Origin: Curvibacter soli
Lineage (GTDB): Bacteria > Pseudomonadota > Gammaproteobacteria > Burkholderiales > Burkholderiaceae_C
NCBI RefSeq assembly: GCF_029211125.1
Contig: NZ_JARGEN010000038.1
Span: forward strand, 1-44,458
Direction of reading: 5' to 3'
Length of the DNA: 44,458 nt
The position numbers were made by a program, and so were the translations under genes. The notes below the pieces were generated by a model that had not been told where the DNA came from, did no database searches, and worked only from the letters and a program-made list of their open reading frames with translations. This document shows positions 28,902 through 37,972 of the stretch, in pieces. The first letter of the stretch is position 1. Each line of letters starts with the position of its first letter.

Positions 28902-31793
28902 TTACTTGGACAGGACGAAGCCCTTGAGCTTGCCGAACGCGCCGTCGACCAGCGCTTTCTGCTGCTCCTGGTGCAGGTGCGAATAACCGACTGCCGGCGA
29001 TGCCGAAGCAGCACGCCCCGAGTAGCCCAGGCGCTGGCCCTCGATCATGTTTTCGTGGATGTAGTGCTGCACGAAGAACCAGGCGCCCTGGTTCTGCGGC
29101 TCGTCCTGACACCAGACGATGTCCGATGCATTCGGATAGCGCTTGAGCTCCGCGGCGAACGCCTTGTGCGGGAACGGATAGAGCTGCTCGATGCGGACGA
29201 TCGCCACGTCGTCCACGGCCTTTTCGGTGCGCTTCTTGACCAGGTCGTAGTACACCTTGCCCGAACAGACGACCACGCGCTTGACCTTCTCCGCCTTGCG
29301 CACCACGTCCTCGCCATGCTCGGGAATCACGGTCTGGAAGCCGCCATGGATGAACTCGGACAGCGGCGACGTCGCATCCTTGGCCCGCAGCAGCGACTTG
29401 GGCGTCATGATGACCAGGGGCTTGCGCAGATTGCGCACCATCTGGCGGCGCAGCAGATGGAATATCTGGCTGGCCGTAGTGGGCTGGCAGACCTGCATGT
29501 TGGTGTCGGCGGAGAGCTGCATGAAGCGCTCCAGGCGGGCCGAACTGTGCTCCGGGCCCTGGCCTTCGTAGCCGTGCGGCAGCAGCAGCGTCAGGCCGTT
29601 GACGCGGCCCCACTTCACTTCGCCCGACGCGATGAACTGGTCGATCACCACCTGGGCGCCGTTGGTGAAGTCGCCGAACTGCGCCTCCCAGATCACGAGC
29701 GTGTTCGGGTCATTGGAGGCATAGCCGTACTCGAAGCCCAGCACAGCTTCTTCCGAAAGGATGGAGTCGATGACGACGAAGGGCGCCTGATTCTCCGCAA
29801 CGTTCTGCAGCGGGGTATAGGTGCCGACATCCCATTTTTCGCGGCTCTGGTCATGGATGACCGAATGGCGGTGGCTGAAGGTGCCGCGCCCGGAATCCTC
29901 GCCCGAGAGCCGCACGGGATAACCGCTGGCCACGAGCGAGGCATAGGCCATGGTCTCACCCATGCCCCAGTCCACGTTGATGTCGCCGCGGCCCATGGCG
30001 GCGCGGTCGTCGTAGACCTTCTTCACCAGCATGTGCGGCGTGATGTTGGCGGGAATGGTCGTGACCTTTTCGGCCAGGCGCTTCCATTCGGCCAGCGGAA
30101 TCGCGGTGTCGCAGGCGTCGGTCCACTTCTTGCCCAGGAACGGGCTCCAGTCGACCGCGTACTTGCTCTGGAAGTTGGTCAGCACCGGATCCACGGTGTG
30201 CGTGCCCGCATCCATGGCTGCGCGGTAAGCCTTGACCATGTCGTCGCCCAGGGACTCGCCAAAACCCTGGGTCGCCAGCTTGTCCGCGTAGAGCTTGCGC
30301 GTACCGGGGTGGGCCGCAATTTTCTTGTACATCAGCGGCTGCGTGAGCGAGGGGGTATCCTGCTCGTTGTGGCCGAGTTTGCGAAAGCAGATGATGTCGA
30401 CCACCACGTCACGCTCGAACTCCATGCGGAAATCCAGCGCCAGTTTGGTTGCCAGCGTCACGGCTTCGGGATCGTCGCCATTGACGTGCAGCACCGGCGA
30501 TTCGATCATCTTGACCACATCGGTGCAGTACAGCGTGGAGCGACTGTCGCGCGGGTCGCTGGTGGTGAAGCCGATCTGGTTGTTGATGACGATGTGCACC
30601 GTGCCGCCCGTGAAGTAACCCCGGGTTTCGGACAGCGCCAGCGTCTCCATGATCACGCCCTGGCCCGCGAAGGCCGCATCGCCATGCACTAGCACCGGCA
30701 ATACCTGCTTGCCATGCTCATCGCTGCGGCGGTCCATGCGGGCGCGCACCGAGCCTTCCACGACGGGATTCACGATCTCCAGATGGGAGGGATTGAACGC
30801 CAGGCTCAGGTGGACAGGCCCCCCCGCAGTGGATACGTCCGAACTGAAACCCTGGTGGTATTTCACGTCGCCGCTCGGCAGGTCTTCGGGCGCCGTGTGG
30901 TCGAACTCGGCGAAAAGGTCCTTGGGCATCTTGCCCAGCGAATTCACGAGCACGTTCAGGCGTCCACGGTGGGCCATGCCAATCACGATCTCCTGGATGC
31001 CGCGCAACCCAGCCTCTTGGATCAGCGTGTCCATCGACGCGATGAAGCTCTCGCCGCCCTCCAGCGAAAAGCGCTTCTGCCCGACGTATTTGGTATGGAG
31101 AAAGCGCTCGAGCCCTTCGGCGGCCGTCAGCCGGTCCAGCACGCGCCTCTTCTGGTCGGCACCGAGGTTGGGCTTGCTGCGAATCGTCTCCAGCTTCTGT
31201 TGCCACCATCGCTTCTGGTTCTGGTCGGTGATGTACATGTACTCGGCACCAATCGTGCCGCAGTAGGTTTCGCGCAAGGCATTCAGCAGCTCGCGCAGCG
31301 ACATCGTGTCCTTGCCGAAGAACGTGTTGCTGGTATTGAACACGGTCTCCTGGTCGGCGTCGGAAAAGCCGTAGAACGCGGGCTCCAGTTCTGGAATCGC
31401 CGGCCGCTCGGTGCGCTTGAGCGGATCCAGGTCGGCCCAACGGGCACCTACGTTGCGGTACGCCGCGATCAGTTGCTGCACCGCCGTACGCTTACGGCCC
31501 AGTTCTGAGTCGGCGCTGGCAACCACGACTTTGGTTTGCCCCTGCTTGGCACGCTCGGCAAAGGCATTGACCACCGGCAAGTGCGGCACATCGCGCGCCT
31601 GTGAACCGTCGGCCGCCGGAACATGCTGCAAGGCGTCGAAATAGTCGCGCCAGTTGTCAGGCACGCTGCCGGGGTTTGCGAGGTAGTTTTCATACATATC
31701 TTCGACGTACGGCGCGTTGCCGCCGAAGAGATAGGTGTTGGCCGAATAAGCTTGGTAGATGGAGCCGGCCGGCGCCGAAAATTGTTCACTCAT
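28902..31793 (-). CDS. sucA: 2-oxoglutarate dehydrogenase E1
   Basis: E1 is the thiamine-diphosphate enzyme that decarboxylates 2-oxoglutarate in the TCA cycle. The 963-residue protein has the N-terminal E2-interacting region (YLFGGNAPYVEDMYENYLA), the ThDP domain (GMAHRGRLNVLVN, HGDAAFAGQG) and the transketolase-like central domain (SGEDSGRGTFSHRHSV). The C-terminal regulatory domain contains WCQDEPQNQGAWFF. The length is usual for the family. GGAGG precedes ATG 31793, inside a leader that can form alternative hairpins (31804-31848). It is the first gene of sucA-sucB-lpdA. Confidence 0.98.
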   Translation of the reverse strand: MSEQFSAPAGSIYQAYSANTYLFGGNAPYVEDMYENYLANPGSVPDNWRDYFDALQHVPAADGSQARDVPHLPVVNAFAERAKQGQTKVVVASADSELGRKRTAVQQLIAAYRNVGARWADLDPLKRTERPAIPELEPAFYGFSDADQETVFNTSNTFFGKDTMSLRELLNALRETYCGTIGAEYMYITDQNQKRWWQQKLETIRSKPNLGADQKRRVLDRLTAAEGLERFLHTKYVGQKRFSLEGGESFIASMDTLIQEAGLRGIQEIVIGMAHRGRLNVLVNSLGKMPKDLFAEFDHTAPEDLPSGDVKYHQGFSSDVSTAGGPVHLSLAFNPSHLEIVNPVVEGSVRARMDRRSDEHGKQVLPVLVHGDAAFAGQGVIMETLALSETRGYFTGGTVHIVINNQIGFTTSDPRDSRSTLYCTDVVKMIESPVLHVNGDDPEAVTLATKLALDFRMEFERDVVVDIICFRKLGHNEQDTPSLTQPLMYKKIAAHPGTRKLYADKLATQGFGESLGDDMVKAYRAAMDAGTHTVDPVLTNFQSKYAVDWSPFLGKKWTDACDTAIPLAEWKRLAEKVTTIPANITPHMLVKKVYDDRAAMGRGDINVDWGMGETMAYASLVASGYPVRLSGEDSGRGTFSHRHSVIHDQSREKWDVGTYTPLQNVAENQAPFVVIDSILSEEAVLGFEYGYASNDPNTLVIWEAQFGDFTNGAQVVIDQFIASGEVKWGRVNGLTLLLPHGYEGQGPEHSSARLERFMQLSADTNMQVCQPTTASQIFHLLRRQMVRNLRKPLVIMTPKSLLRAKDATSPLSEFIHGGFQTVIPEHGEDVVRKAEKVKRVVVCSGKVYYDLVKKRTEKAVDDVAIVRIEQLYPFPHKAFAAELKRYPNASDIVWCQDEPQNQGAWFFVQHYIHENMIEGQRLGYSGRAASASPAVGYSHLHQEQQKALVDGAFGKLKGFVLSK

Positions 31794-31803
31794 GTTCCGC
31801 TAA

Positions 31804-31848
31804 CCTCCGCCTTCCTTTGGAAGACATTAGTTGGTAAATAAACCTTCC
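31804..31848 (-). promoter_or_regulatory. sucA leader with alternative hairpins
   Basis: On the minus strand the leader contains GGAAG (31848-31844), CTTCC (31823-31819) and a second GGAAG (31815-31811), followed by the GGAGG ribosome binding site (31808-31804). The central CTTCC can pair with either GGAAG, and the second choice lies directly against the ribosome binding site. A cis-acting sucA RNA motif has been described upstream of sucA in Burkholderiales, from memory of the literature; this leader may be an example. I did not test it against the motif model. Confidence 0.55.
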
Positions 31849-31960
31849 GCGACACGGCTGAACCGAATGGCGGATGCGACTGTGGCTGGGAAGGACCCGT
31901 GTGCAGGCGGCATTGTGCCACTGATCCGGGAAACGATGAGACCGCCGATACAACGCCGGG

Positions 31961-31976
31961 TGGCAGGCGCTTTGTT
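31961..31976 (+). promoter_or_regulatory. Possible sigma-54-like site upstream of pilB
   Basis: TGGCAGGCGCTTTGTT resembles the sigma-54 consensus TGGCAC-N5-TTGCW, with GG and G at the correct 10-base spacing, but GT replaces the invariant GC. It lies 78 bases before the pilB start, in the 260-base gap shared with sucA. Type IV pilus genes are sometimes sigma-54 dependent, but the mismatch makes this uncertain. Nothing else firm is visible in the rest of the gap. Confidence 0.3.
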
Positions 31977-32053
31977 TTTTGTTTTACAGTCCATCAGAAT
32001 GATGGGATGATAGGATGGGTTACCTAAATACTTAACATTACATTCCCGGTTAC

Positions 32054-33790
32054 ATGGCTGCAGTCGATTCCGCCAGTAAAGAAACGTCCACGATAGCCCT
32101 GCCCGGTTTGGGCCGGGCGCTGATTCTGGCCGGCAAGCTGCAGCAGAAGACCGCCGACGACCTCTATCGGAAGTCACAGGCGAACCGCAGCAGCTTCATC
32201 GCAGAGCTCACGGGGTCTGGCGCCGTATCCGCCTATGACTTGGCGCACACAATGTCGGCGTCCTTCGCAGCGCCGCTGCTGGACCTTGATGCCATCGATC
32301 CGCTACGCCTGCCGAAGGATCTTCTCGACACGAAGATCTGTCAGTCCTACCGCGTACTGGTGCTCAGCAAGCGCAACAACCGGCTGATCGTCGCCACCGC
32401 CGATCCGTCGGACCAGGAAGCGGCAGAAAAAATCAAGTTCTCCACCCAGATGGGGGTGGACTGGGTCATCGCGGAATACGACAAGCTGTCCAAGCTCGTG
32501 GAAAGCAGTACGGCCAGCACGGCCGCGTCGATGGACAACATCATCGGCGGCGAATTCGAATTCGACGAAGGAGACATGGGCTCTCCGGTCGAAGCGGCGG
32601 AATCGAATACCGGAAACGACGTAGAAGATGCCCCGATCGTCAAGTTCCTTCACAAGATGCTGCTCGATGCAGTGGGCATGCGCGCATCCGATCTGCATTT
32701 CGAGCCTTATGAGCACCAGTACCGGGTGCGCTTCCGCATTGATGGCGAGTTGCGGGAAATAGCCTCTCCCCCTATCGCGATCAAGGACAAGCTGGCATCG
32801 CGCATCAAAGTCATTTCCAGGATGGATATCTCGGAGAAGCGGGTTCCGCAGGATGGCCGGATGAAGCTCAAGATCGGCCCTGATCGGGTGATCGATTTTC
32901 GCGTTAGTACGCTCCCCACGCTTTTTGGCGAGAAAATCGTTATCCGTATTCTCGACCCGAGTAGCGCCAGGCTGGGGATCGAAGCGCTAGGTTACGATCC
33001 CGAGGAAAAAGAGCGATTGATGCATGCCATCGGCCGCCCCTACGGGATGATATTGGTCACGGGGCCGACAGGCTCCGGCAAGACGGTTTCCCTCTATACC
33101 TGCCTGAACATCCTGAACAAGGCCGGTGTCAATATCGCCACGGCCGAAGATCCATCGGAAATCAACCTTCCCGGGGTCAATCAGGTCAATGTGAATGAAA
33201 AGGCAGGCCTCACATTTGCCGTGGCGCTGAAATCTTTTCTGCGCCAAGATCCTGACATCATCATGGTGGGCGAAATTCGCGACCTCGAAACCGCGGATAT
33301 TTCCATCAAGGCCGCCCAAACGGGCCACCTTGTGCTTTCCACGCTGCACACGAATGATGCCCCGACGACATTGACGCGCATGCGCAACATGGGCATAGCC
33401 CCATTCAATATCGCATCCAGCGTTATCCTGATCACAGCGCAGCGCTTGGCTCGACGGCTCTGCCCGCTGTGCAAGGCGCCTGCCGATATCCCCCATGAGG
33501 CGCTTGTGGAAGCAGGCTACACGGAGAATGATCTCGATGGCTCCTGGGTGCCCTATAAGGCCGTGGGTTGCTCCAGTTGCAATAATGGCTACAAGGGCCG
33601 CGTAGGGATATACCAGGTTATGCCCATTTCCGATGAGATTCAGCGCATTATTCTGCGTGATGGGAGCGCCATGGATATCGCGGAGCAAGCCCGCAGAGAA
33701 GGTGTCCGCTCTTTGCGGGAATCTGGCCTGCACAAAGTGAAGCAGGGCATTACCTCGCTGGAAGAAGTCCTTGCCGTCACCAATGAATAG
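32054..33790 (+). CDS. pilB: Type IV pilus assembly ATPase PilB
   Basis: PilB is the hexameric cytoplasmic ATPase that drives pilus extension. The 578-residue protein has the N-terminal MshEN-like domain, then the secretion ATPase domain. Walker A is GPTGSGKT at 337-344, followed by the Asp box and the Walker B region DPDIIMVGEIRD. The His box is GHLVLSTLHTNDAP, and a C-terminal zinc motif (CPLCKA and CSSCNNG) is present. ATG 32054 starts after an A+T-rich stretch with no strong ribosome binding site. It leads the pilB-pilC-pilD operon. No pilin gene is next to it. Confidence 0.97.
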   Translation: MAAVDSASKETSTIALPGLGRALILAGKLQQKTADDLYRKSQANRSSFIAELTGSGAVSAYDLAHTMSASFAAPLLDLDAIDPLRLPKDLLDTKICQSYRVLVLSKRNNRLIVATADPSDQEAAEKIKFSTQMGVDWVIAEYDKLSKLVESSTASTAASMDNIIGGEFEFDEGDMGSPVEAAESNTGNDVEDAPIVKFLHKMLLDAVGMRASDLHFEPYEHQYRVRFRIDGELREIASPPIAIKDKLASRIKVISRMDISEKRVPQDGRMKLKIGPDRVIDFRVSTLPTLFGEKIVIRILDPSSARLGIEALGYDPEEKERLMHAIGRPYGMILVTGPTGSGKTVSLYTCLNILNKAGVNIATAEDPSEINLPGVNQVNVNEKAGLTFAVALKSFLRQDPDIIMVGEIRDLETADISIKAAQTGHLVLSTLHTNDAPTTLTRMRNMGIAPFNIASSVILITAQRLARRLCPLCKAPADIPHEALVEAGYTENDLDGSWVPYKAVGCSSCNNGYKGRVGIYQVMPISDEIQRIILRDGSAMDIAEQARREGVRSLRESGLHKVKQGITSLEEVLAVTNE

Positions 33791-33813
33791 ATTGCGAACG
33801 AGTTAGAGGCACC

Positions 33814-35031
33814 ATGGCAACTGTGGCATCCAGGGATATCAAGGATTTCGTCTTTGAATGGGAAGGCAAGGACCGCAACGGGAAACCTGTGCGCGGAGAA
33901 ATTCGCGCCGTGGGTGAAAACCAGGTTCAGGCGACCCTCCGGCGCCAAGGTGTGCTGCCCAGCAAGATCAAAAAGCGCCGTATGCGCTCGGGCAAGAGGA
34001 TCAAGCCCAAGGACATTGCCATCTTCACACGACAACTCGCGACGATGATGAAGGCAGGCGTGCCACTGCTCCAATCGTTCGACATTGTGGGGCGCGGCAA
34101 TCCCAACCCCAGCGTCACCAAGCTACTCAATGAGATCCGTTCCGATGTCGAGACAGGCACGTCGCTGAATGCGGCCTTTCGCAAACATCCCCTGTATTTC
34201 AACAGCCTCTATTGCAATCTGGTGGAGGCCGGCGAAGCCGCCGGTATTCTGGAAGCCCTGCTTGACCGCCTTGCGCTTTACATGGAGAAGACGGAGAACA
34301 TCAAGTCGAAGATCAAATCAGCGCTGATGTATCCGACTTCCGTCATCATCGTGGCCTTTGTCGTCGTCGCAGTCATCATGATCTTCGTGATTCCTGCCTT
34401 CAAGGATGTATTTACCTCGTTTGGCGCCGATCTTCCTGCGCCCACCTTGTTCGTGATCGGCATGAGCGAGATTTTCGTGAAATGGTGGTGGCTTATTTTT
34501 GGCGGCATCGGCGGCGCCGTTTTCTTCTTCATGCAGGCTTGGCGGCGCAATCAGAAAGTGCAGATGTTCATGGATCGCCTGCTGCTGCGCGTCCCCATCT
34601 TCGGGGCTCTGATCGAGAAAGCTTGTGTGGCCCGTTGGACCCGCACGCTTTCCACCATGTTTGCCGCAGGGGTTCCATTAGTGGAAGCTTTGGACTCCGT
34701 AGGTGGCGCCGCCGGCAATTCAGTGTATTCCAGCGCTACCGAGAAAATCCAGCAGGAAGTATCGACCGGCACGAGTTTGACTGCCGCAATGACAAATGCC
34801 AACATCTTTCCTTCAATGGTGCTGCAGATGTGCGCCATTGGCGAGGAATCTGGTTCGATTGACCATATGCTTGGCAAAGCCGCGGACTTTTACGAAGCTG
34901 AAGTGGATGATATGGTTGCCGGTCTATCCAGCCTGATGGAGCCGATCATCATCGTTATTCTGGGCGTCGTGATTGGCGGCATCGTGGTTTCGATGTACCT
35001 GCCAATTTTCAAGTTGGGCCAAGTGGTTTGA
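33814..35031 (+). CDS. pilC: Type IV pilus inner-membrane platform protein PilC
   Basis: PilC is the inner-membrane platform (GspF family) that links PilB to the growing pilus. The 405-residue protein contains two GspF repeats. The first covers FTRQLATMMKAGVPLLQSFD and hydrophobic helices near 180 and 220; the second covers WTRTLSTMFAAGVPLVEALD and ends in a C-terminal helix (PIIIVILGVVIGGIVVSMYL). An AGAGG ribosome binding site precedes ATG 33814, 23 bases after pilB. Its stop overlaps the pilD start by one base. Confidence 0.97.
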   Translation: MATVASRDIKDFVFEWEGKDRNGKPVRGEIRAVGENQVQATLRRQGVLPSKIKKRRMRSGKRIKPKDIAIFTRQLATMMKAGVPLLQSFDIVGRGNPNPSVTKLLNEIRSDVETGTSLNAAFRKHPLYFNSLYCNLVEAGEAAGILEALLDRLALYMEKTENIKSKIKSALMYPTSVIIVAFVVVAVIMIFVIPAFKDVFTSFGADLPAPTLFVIGMSEIFVKWWWLIFGGIGGAVFFFMQAWRRNQKVQMFMDRLLLRVPIFGALIEKACVARWTRTLSTMFAAGVPLVEALDSVGGAAGNSVYSSATEKIQQEVSTGTSLTAAMTNANIFPSMVLQMCAIGEESGSIDHMLGKAADFYEAEVDDMVAGLSSLMEPIIIVILGVVIGGIVVSMYLPIFKLGQVV

Positions 35032-35888
35032 TGGCCGCATCTTTGCTGGATGCTGCGCTTGCCGGCACGGTGGGGTTGCTGATAGGCAGCTTTCTGAATG
35101 TCGTGATATACAGGCTGCCGAAGATGCTGGAGGCGCAATGGGCTGCGGAATGTAGCGAATTCAGCGGCCATGCCACCGGAGAACACCCACCCCCCGCCTT
35201 CAACCTCATGGTCCCGCGATCAGCCTGCCCTCACTGCAGGCATGTGATCCGATGGTATGAAAACATTCCTGTCGTGAGCTATGCGCTTCTGAGGGGCCGC
35301 TGCTCTGCGTGTGCGCAAGGAATCAGCATTCGCTATCCCCTTGTGGAAATAGCAACGGGGGCTCTTTTCTTTTTCTCCATACGACGTTGGGGCATTACGC
35401 CGGAAGGGGTGGTGTGGTCCGCATATGCAGCGACATTGCTGGCATTGGCACTGATCGACTGGGACACGACCCTGCTTCCCGACGACATCACACTGCCCCT
35501 GCTGTGGGGGGGGCTTCTCGCATCTGCCATGCACTGGATTCAGACCCCGCTGTCCTCATCGGTATGGGGTGCTGCAGCGGGATATATCTCCTTGTGGCTT
35601 GTGTACTGGCTTTTCAAGCTGGCAACCGGCAAGGAGGGAATGGGGTATGGCGACTTCAAGCTGTTCGCAGCACTTGGCGCCTGGTTTGGATGGCAAGCCC
35701 TTGTCCCCATCATTCTGATGGCATCCGTCATTGGTGCTTTGGTAGGTATCGCCATGAAGTTCAGTGCAGGTTTGCGCGAAGGCAACTACATTCCTTTCGG
35801 CCCATTCCTAGCGTTTGCGGGGTTGACTGCCATGTGGGCAGGGCCGCAAAACATCCTGCAATTTATCTTTTCCATGCTGGGGCTCTGA
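35031..35888 (+). CDS. pilD: Prepilin peptidase/methyltransferase PilD
   Basis: PilD cleaves the leader of type IV prepilins and related pseudopilins and N-methylates the new end. The 285-residue integral membrane protein has the cytoplasmic zinc loop with CPHC (66 and 69) and CSAC (91 and 94). The aspartyl-protease segments are LIDWDTTLLPDD (about 141-152) and GYGD (205-208), and about eight hydrophobic helices are present. The start ATG overlaps the pilC stop (TGATG), so translation is coupled. The pilC-pilD-coaE order matches many gamma- and betaproteobacteria. Confidence 0.97.
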   Translation: MAASLLDAALAGTVGLLIGSFLNVVIYRLPKMLEAQWAAECSEFSGHATGEHPPPAFNLMVPRSACPHCRHVIRWYENIPVVSYALLRGRCSACAQGISIRYPLVEIATGALFFFSIRRWGITPEGVVWSAYAATLLALALIDWDTTLLPDDITLPLLWGGLLASAMHWIQTPLSSSVWGAAAGYISLWLVYWLFKLATGKEGMGYGDFKLFAALGAWFGWQALVPIILMASVIGALVGIAMKFSAGLREGNYIPFGPFLAFAGLTAMWAGPQNILQFIFSMLGL

Positions 35889-35889
35889 C

Positions 35890-36504
35890 TTGGCCCGCCG
35901 CGCTGTCTGCAGAATGGGGCTTACAGGCGGCATCGGCAGCGGCAAAAGTACCGTCGGGCACATGTTTGCACAAGCAGGTGCCGTCCTCGTGGATGCAGAT
36001 GCCATTGTGCGCAGCCTTACGGCCCCGGGCGGAGATGCCATCCCCTTGATCGCCGAGAGATTCGGCACTGCATTCATCGACGCAATGGGGGGGATGGACC
36101 GCCAACGCATGCGCAGTCTGGCTTTTTCCGATACCGATGCTCGCCACGCACTAGAAGCCATCATCCATCCCCTTGTGCAATCGGCAACAATTGCCGCTGC
36201 CGCTGCATGGGAGGATCAAGGAAAGCACTGGATCGTATTCGACATTCCGCTCCTTGCAGAGTCGGCACGGTGGCCTAGCGTTTTCGACCTCATTGTCGTC
36301 GTGGACTGCTTGCATGAAACACAGATAGGTCGGGTGATGACACGCAGCAGGCTGCCAAGACAAACGGTTGAAAGCATCATTGCCAGCCAGGCAACAAGAG
36401 CCCAGCGACGCTTTTGCGCGGATGCCGTCATCTTCAATGATGGCGTCACATTGGATGCCCTGCGGAGCGAAGCCTTGCAGACGGCCGCGTGGTTCGGGCT
36501 ATGA
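35890..36504 (+). CDS. coaE: Dephospho-CoA kinase
   Basis: CoaE phosphorylates dephospho-CoA, the last step of coenzyme A synthesis. The 204-residue protein has the P-loop GLTGGIGSGKST at 10-21, the CoaE signature HPLVQ near 95, and FDIPLLAE. It starts one base after the pilD stop with TTG 35890, preceded by GGGG. An ATG at 35914 would give a 196-residue protein starting MGLTGG and is a real alternative. The stop overlaps the zapD start. Confidence 0.94.
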   Translation: MARRAVCRMGLTGGIGSGKSTVGHMFAQAGAVLVDADAIVRSLTAPGGDAIPLIAERFGTAFIDAMGGMDRQRMRSLAFSDTDARHALEAIIHPLVQSATIAAAAAWEDQGKHWIVFDIPLLAESARWPSVFDLIVVVDCLHETQIGRVMTRSRLPRQTVESIIASQATRAQRRFCADAVIFNDGVTLDALRSEALQTAAWFGL

Positions 36505-37271
36505 TGGCACGTGTGATTTTGTACGAATATCCATTCAACGAGCGAATCAGAACCTACCTGCGCCTCGAACATTTATTTCGGCGCTTGGGGGAGTTGCTGG
36601 GCCGCAGCCATCCTCTCGATCATCATTTTGCGCTGGTGACTATTTTTGAGGTCATGGACGTTGCCGCCCGTGCCGATCTCAAAGCCGATGTGCTCAAAGA
36701 CCTGGAAAAGCAAAAACTCGTTCTAGATGGCTATCGTGGCAACCCATCGATTTCAGAAGACGCACTGGAAGGCGCTCTAAGCCAGATCGAGCGCAATTTC
36801 ACGGCCCTCAATGCACAAACCGGCAAGGCCGGGCAGTCTCTCACTGAAAACGAATGGTTGATGAGTATCCGCAGCCGCATCGGCATTCCGGGCGGGACAT
36901 GCGGTTTTGATCTGCCTGCCTACTTTGCGTGGCAGCATCAGGATGCGGCCTTACGCCAGCAAGATCTCCAGGCATGGACGGCAACGCTGGCACCGCTGGC
37001 GGAGGCCATATTTCTTTTGCTGAAGATGCTGCGAGACTCAGGCGTGCCGCAAAAAGTCATTGCCGAACGGGGGCATTTTCAGCAAAGCCTTCCCCAAGGC
37101 CGTACCTTCCAGTTGCTGCGGCTGCGGATGGACCCCATGCTCCACTTGGTGCCAGAAATCAGTGGCAACCGGCTTATCGTATCGGTGCGCCTTATGCAAC
37201 AGGAAGCCGATGGCCGCCTGCATGCGGCTACAACATCCGACACGGGATTTGAATTGACTCTTTGCGCATAA
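36501..37271 (+). CDS. zapD: Cell division protein ZapD
   Basis: ZapD (YacF, DUF1342) binds and bundles FtsZ filaments. The 256-residue protein begins with the conserved VILYEYPFNERIRTYLRLEH and has the helical and beta domains of the family, with LRDSGVPQKVIAERGHFQQS and QLLRLRMD later. ATG 36501 overlaps the coaE stop as ATGA; ATG 36504 is also possible. It lies between coaE and yacG, as in E. coli. Confidence 0.95.
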   Translation: MMARVILYEYPFNERIRTYLRLEHLFRRLGELLGRSHPLDHHFALVTIFEVMDVAARADLKADVLKDLEKQKLVLDGYRGNPSISEDALEGALSQIERNFTALNAQTGKAGQSLTENEWLMSIRSRIGIPGGTCGFDLPAYFAWQHQDAALRQQDLQAWTATLAPLAEAIFLLLKMLRDSGVPQKVIAERGHFQQSLPQGRTFQLLRLRMDPMLHLVPEISGNRLIVSVRLMQQEADGRLHAATTSDTGFELTLCA

Positions 37272-37278
37272 CCCGCCC

Positions 37279-37494
37279 ATGACCAGTTCCGGCCAAGACC
37301 CGCAGGCAAAAATCGTGACATGCCCCACCTGCCGCGGCCCCGCCGTCTTTACGGTAACCAATGCACATCGTCCATTTTGTAGCCAACGATGCAGATTCAC
37401 GGATCTTGGTGCCTGGGCAAATGAAACGTTTCGCATGCCTAGCGAAGCGCCGCCCGTCGATGAGACTTACGGTGATCCACGCCTGCAGCACTGA
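37279..37494 (+). CDS. yacG: DNA gyrase inhibitor YacG
   Basis: YacG is a small zinc protein reported to bind GyrB and inhibit gyrase. The 71-residue protein has four cysteines in two pairs, CPTC (15 and 18) and CSQRC (34 and 38), then RFTDLGAWANETF, the family signature. It follows zapD by 7 bases and ends the plus-strand operon. The convergent mutT stop lies 28 bases further on, and I see no clear terminator between them. Confidence 0.94.
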   Translation: MTSSGQDPQAKIVTCPTCRGPAVFTVTNAHRPFCSQRCRFTDLGAWANETFRMPSEAPPVDETYGDPRLQH

Positions 37495-37522
37495 CAACGT
37501 GCCTCGCATGGCGCACCACGCC

Positions 37523-37972
37523 TTATTCCAGACGATGGGTGAACCCGATGAAGCCTTGTTCCGCCGCCAGCCATGCAAGCACCGGATATGCCCCAGGTAA
37601 AACCGGAAAGACATCCAGCGGAAGCGTTTGCCAGCGCATTGACTGACCTTCTCGCATTTCCAGCGCACCTGACCATCGCGTCACCTTGCACCAGTGCAGT
37701 CGAACCAGTGCATGGGGATACTCATGTTCAGTAACCCTCCATGCTTGTGCTGCGGCGATTGTGATTCCGAGTTCTTCATGGAGTTCACGGCGCAGTGCCT
37801 GCTCAATGGTTTCGCCAGTCTCGACTTTGCCGCCGGCAAATTCCCAATACCCCGCATACGGCTTCCCCGCAGGGCGTGAAGTCAGTAGCATGCGGCCTTG
37901 CGGGTCCAGCAAGATACCGACAGCCACCTCGGTATGCTTTCGCGAAGGCGCAACATCAGGCATGTCACCCAT
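37523..37972 (-). CDS. mutT: MutT-like Nudix hydrolase (8-oxo-dGTP diphosphatase)
   Basis: MutT removes oxidised dGTP before it is built into DNA. The 149-residue protein has a full Nudix box at 48-70 (GKVETGE followed by REL and EELGI). I chose ATG 37972, which overlaps the upstream ATPase stop by 8 bases. ATG 37963, three codons in, is also possible. The much longer frame upstream is not conserved. Proximity to secA, yacG and zapD matches the classic secA-mutT-yacG-zapD-coaE order and supports the mutT name. Confidence 0.93.
   Translation of the reverse strand: MGDMPDVAPSRKHTEVAVGILLDPQGRMLLTSRPAGKPYAGYWEFAGGKVETGETIEQALRRELHEELGITIAAAQAWRVTEHEYPHALVRLHWCKVTRWSGALEMREGQSMRWQTLPLDVFPVLPGAYPVLAWLAAEQGFIGFTHRLE

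Noticed and set aside
28896-30692. 598-codon open frame opposite sucA
   Set aside because: It is a shadow of sucA; low-complexity His/Val/Ala/Gly composition.
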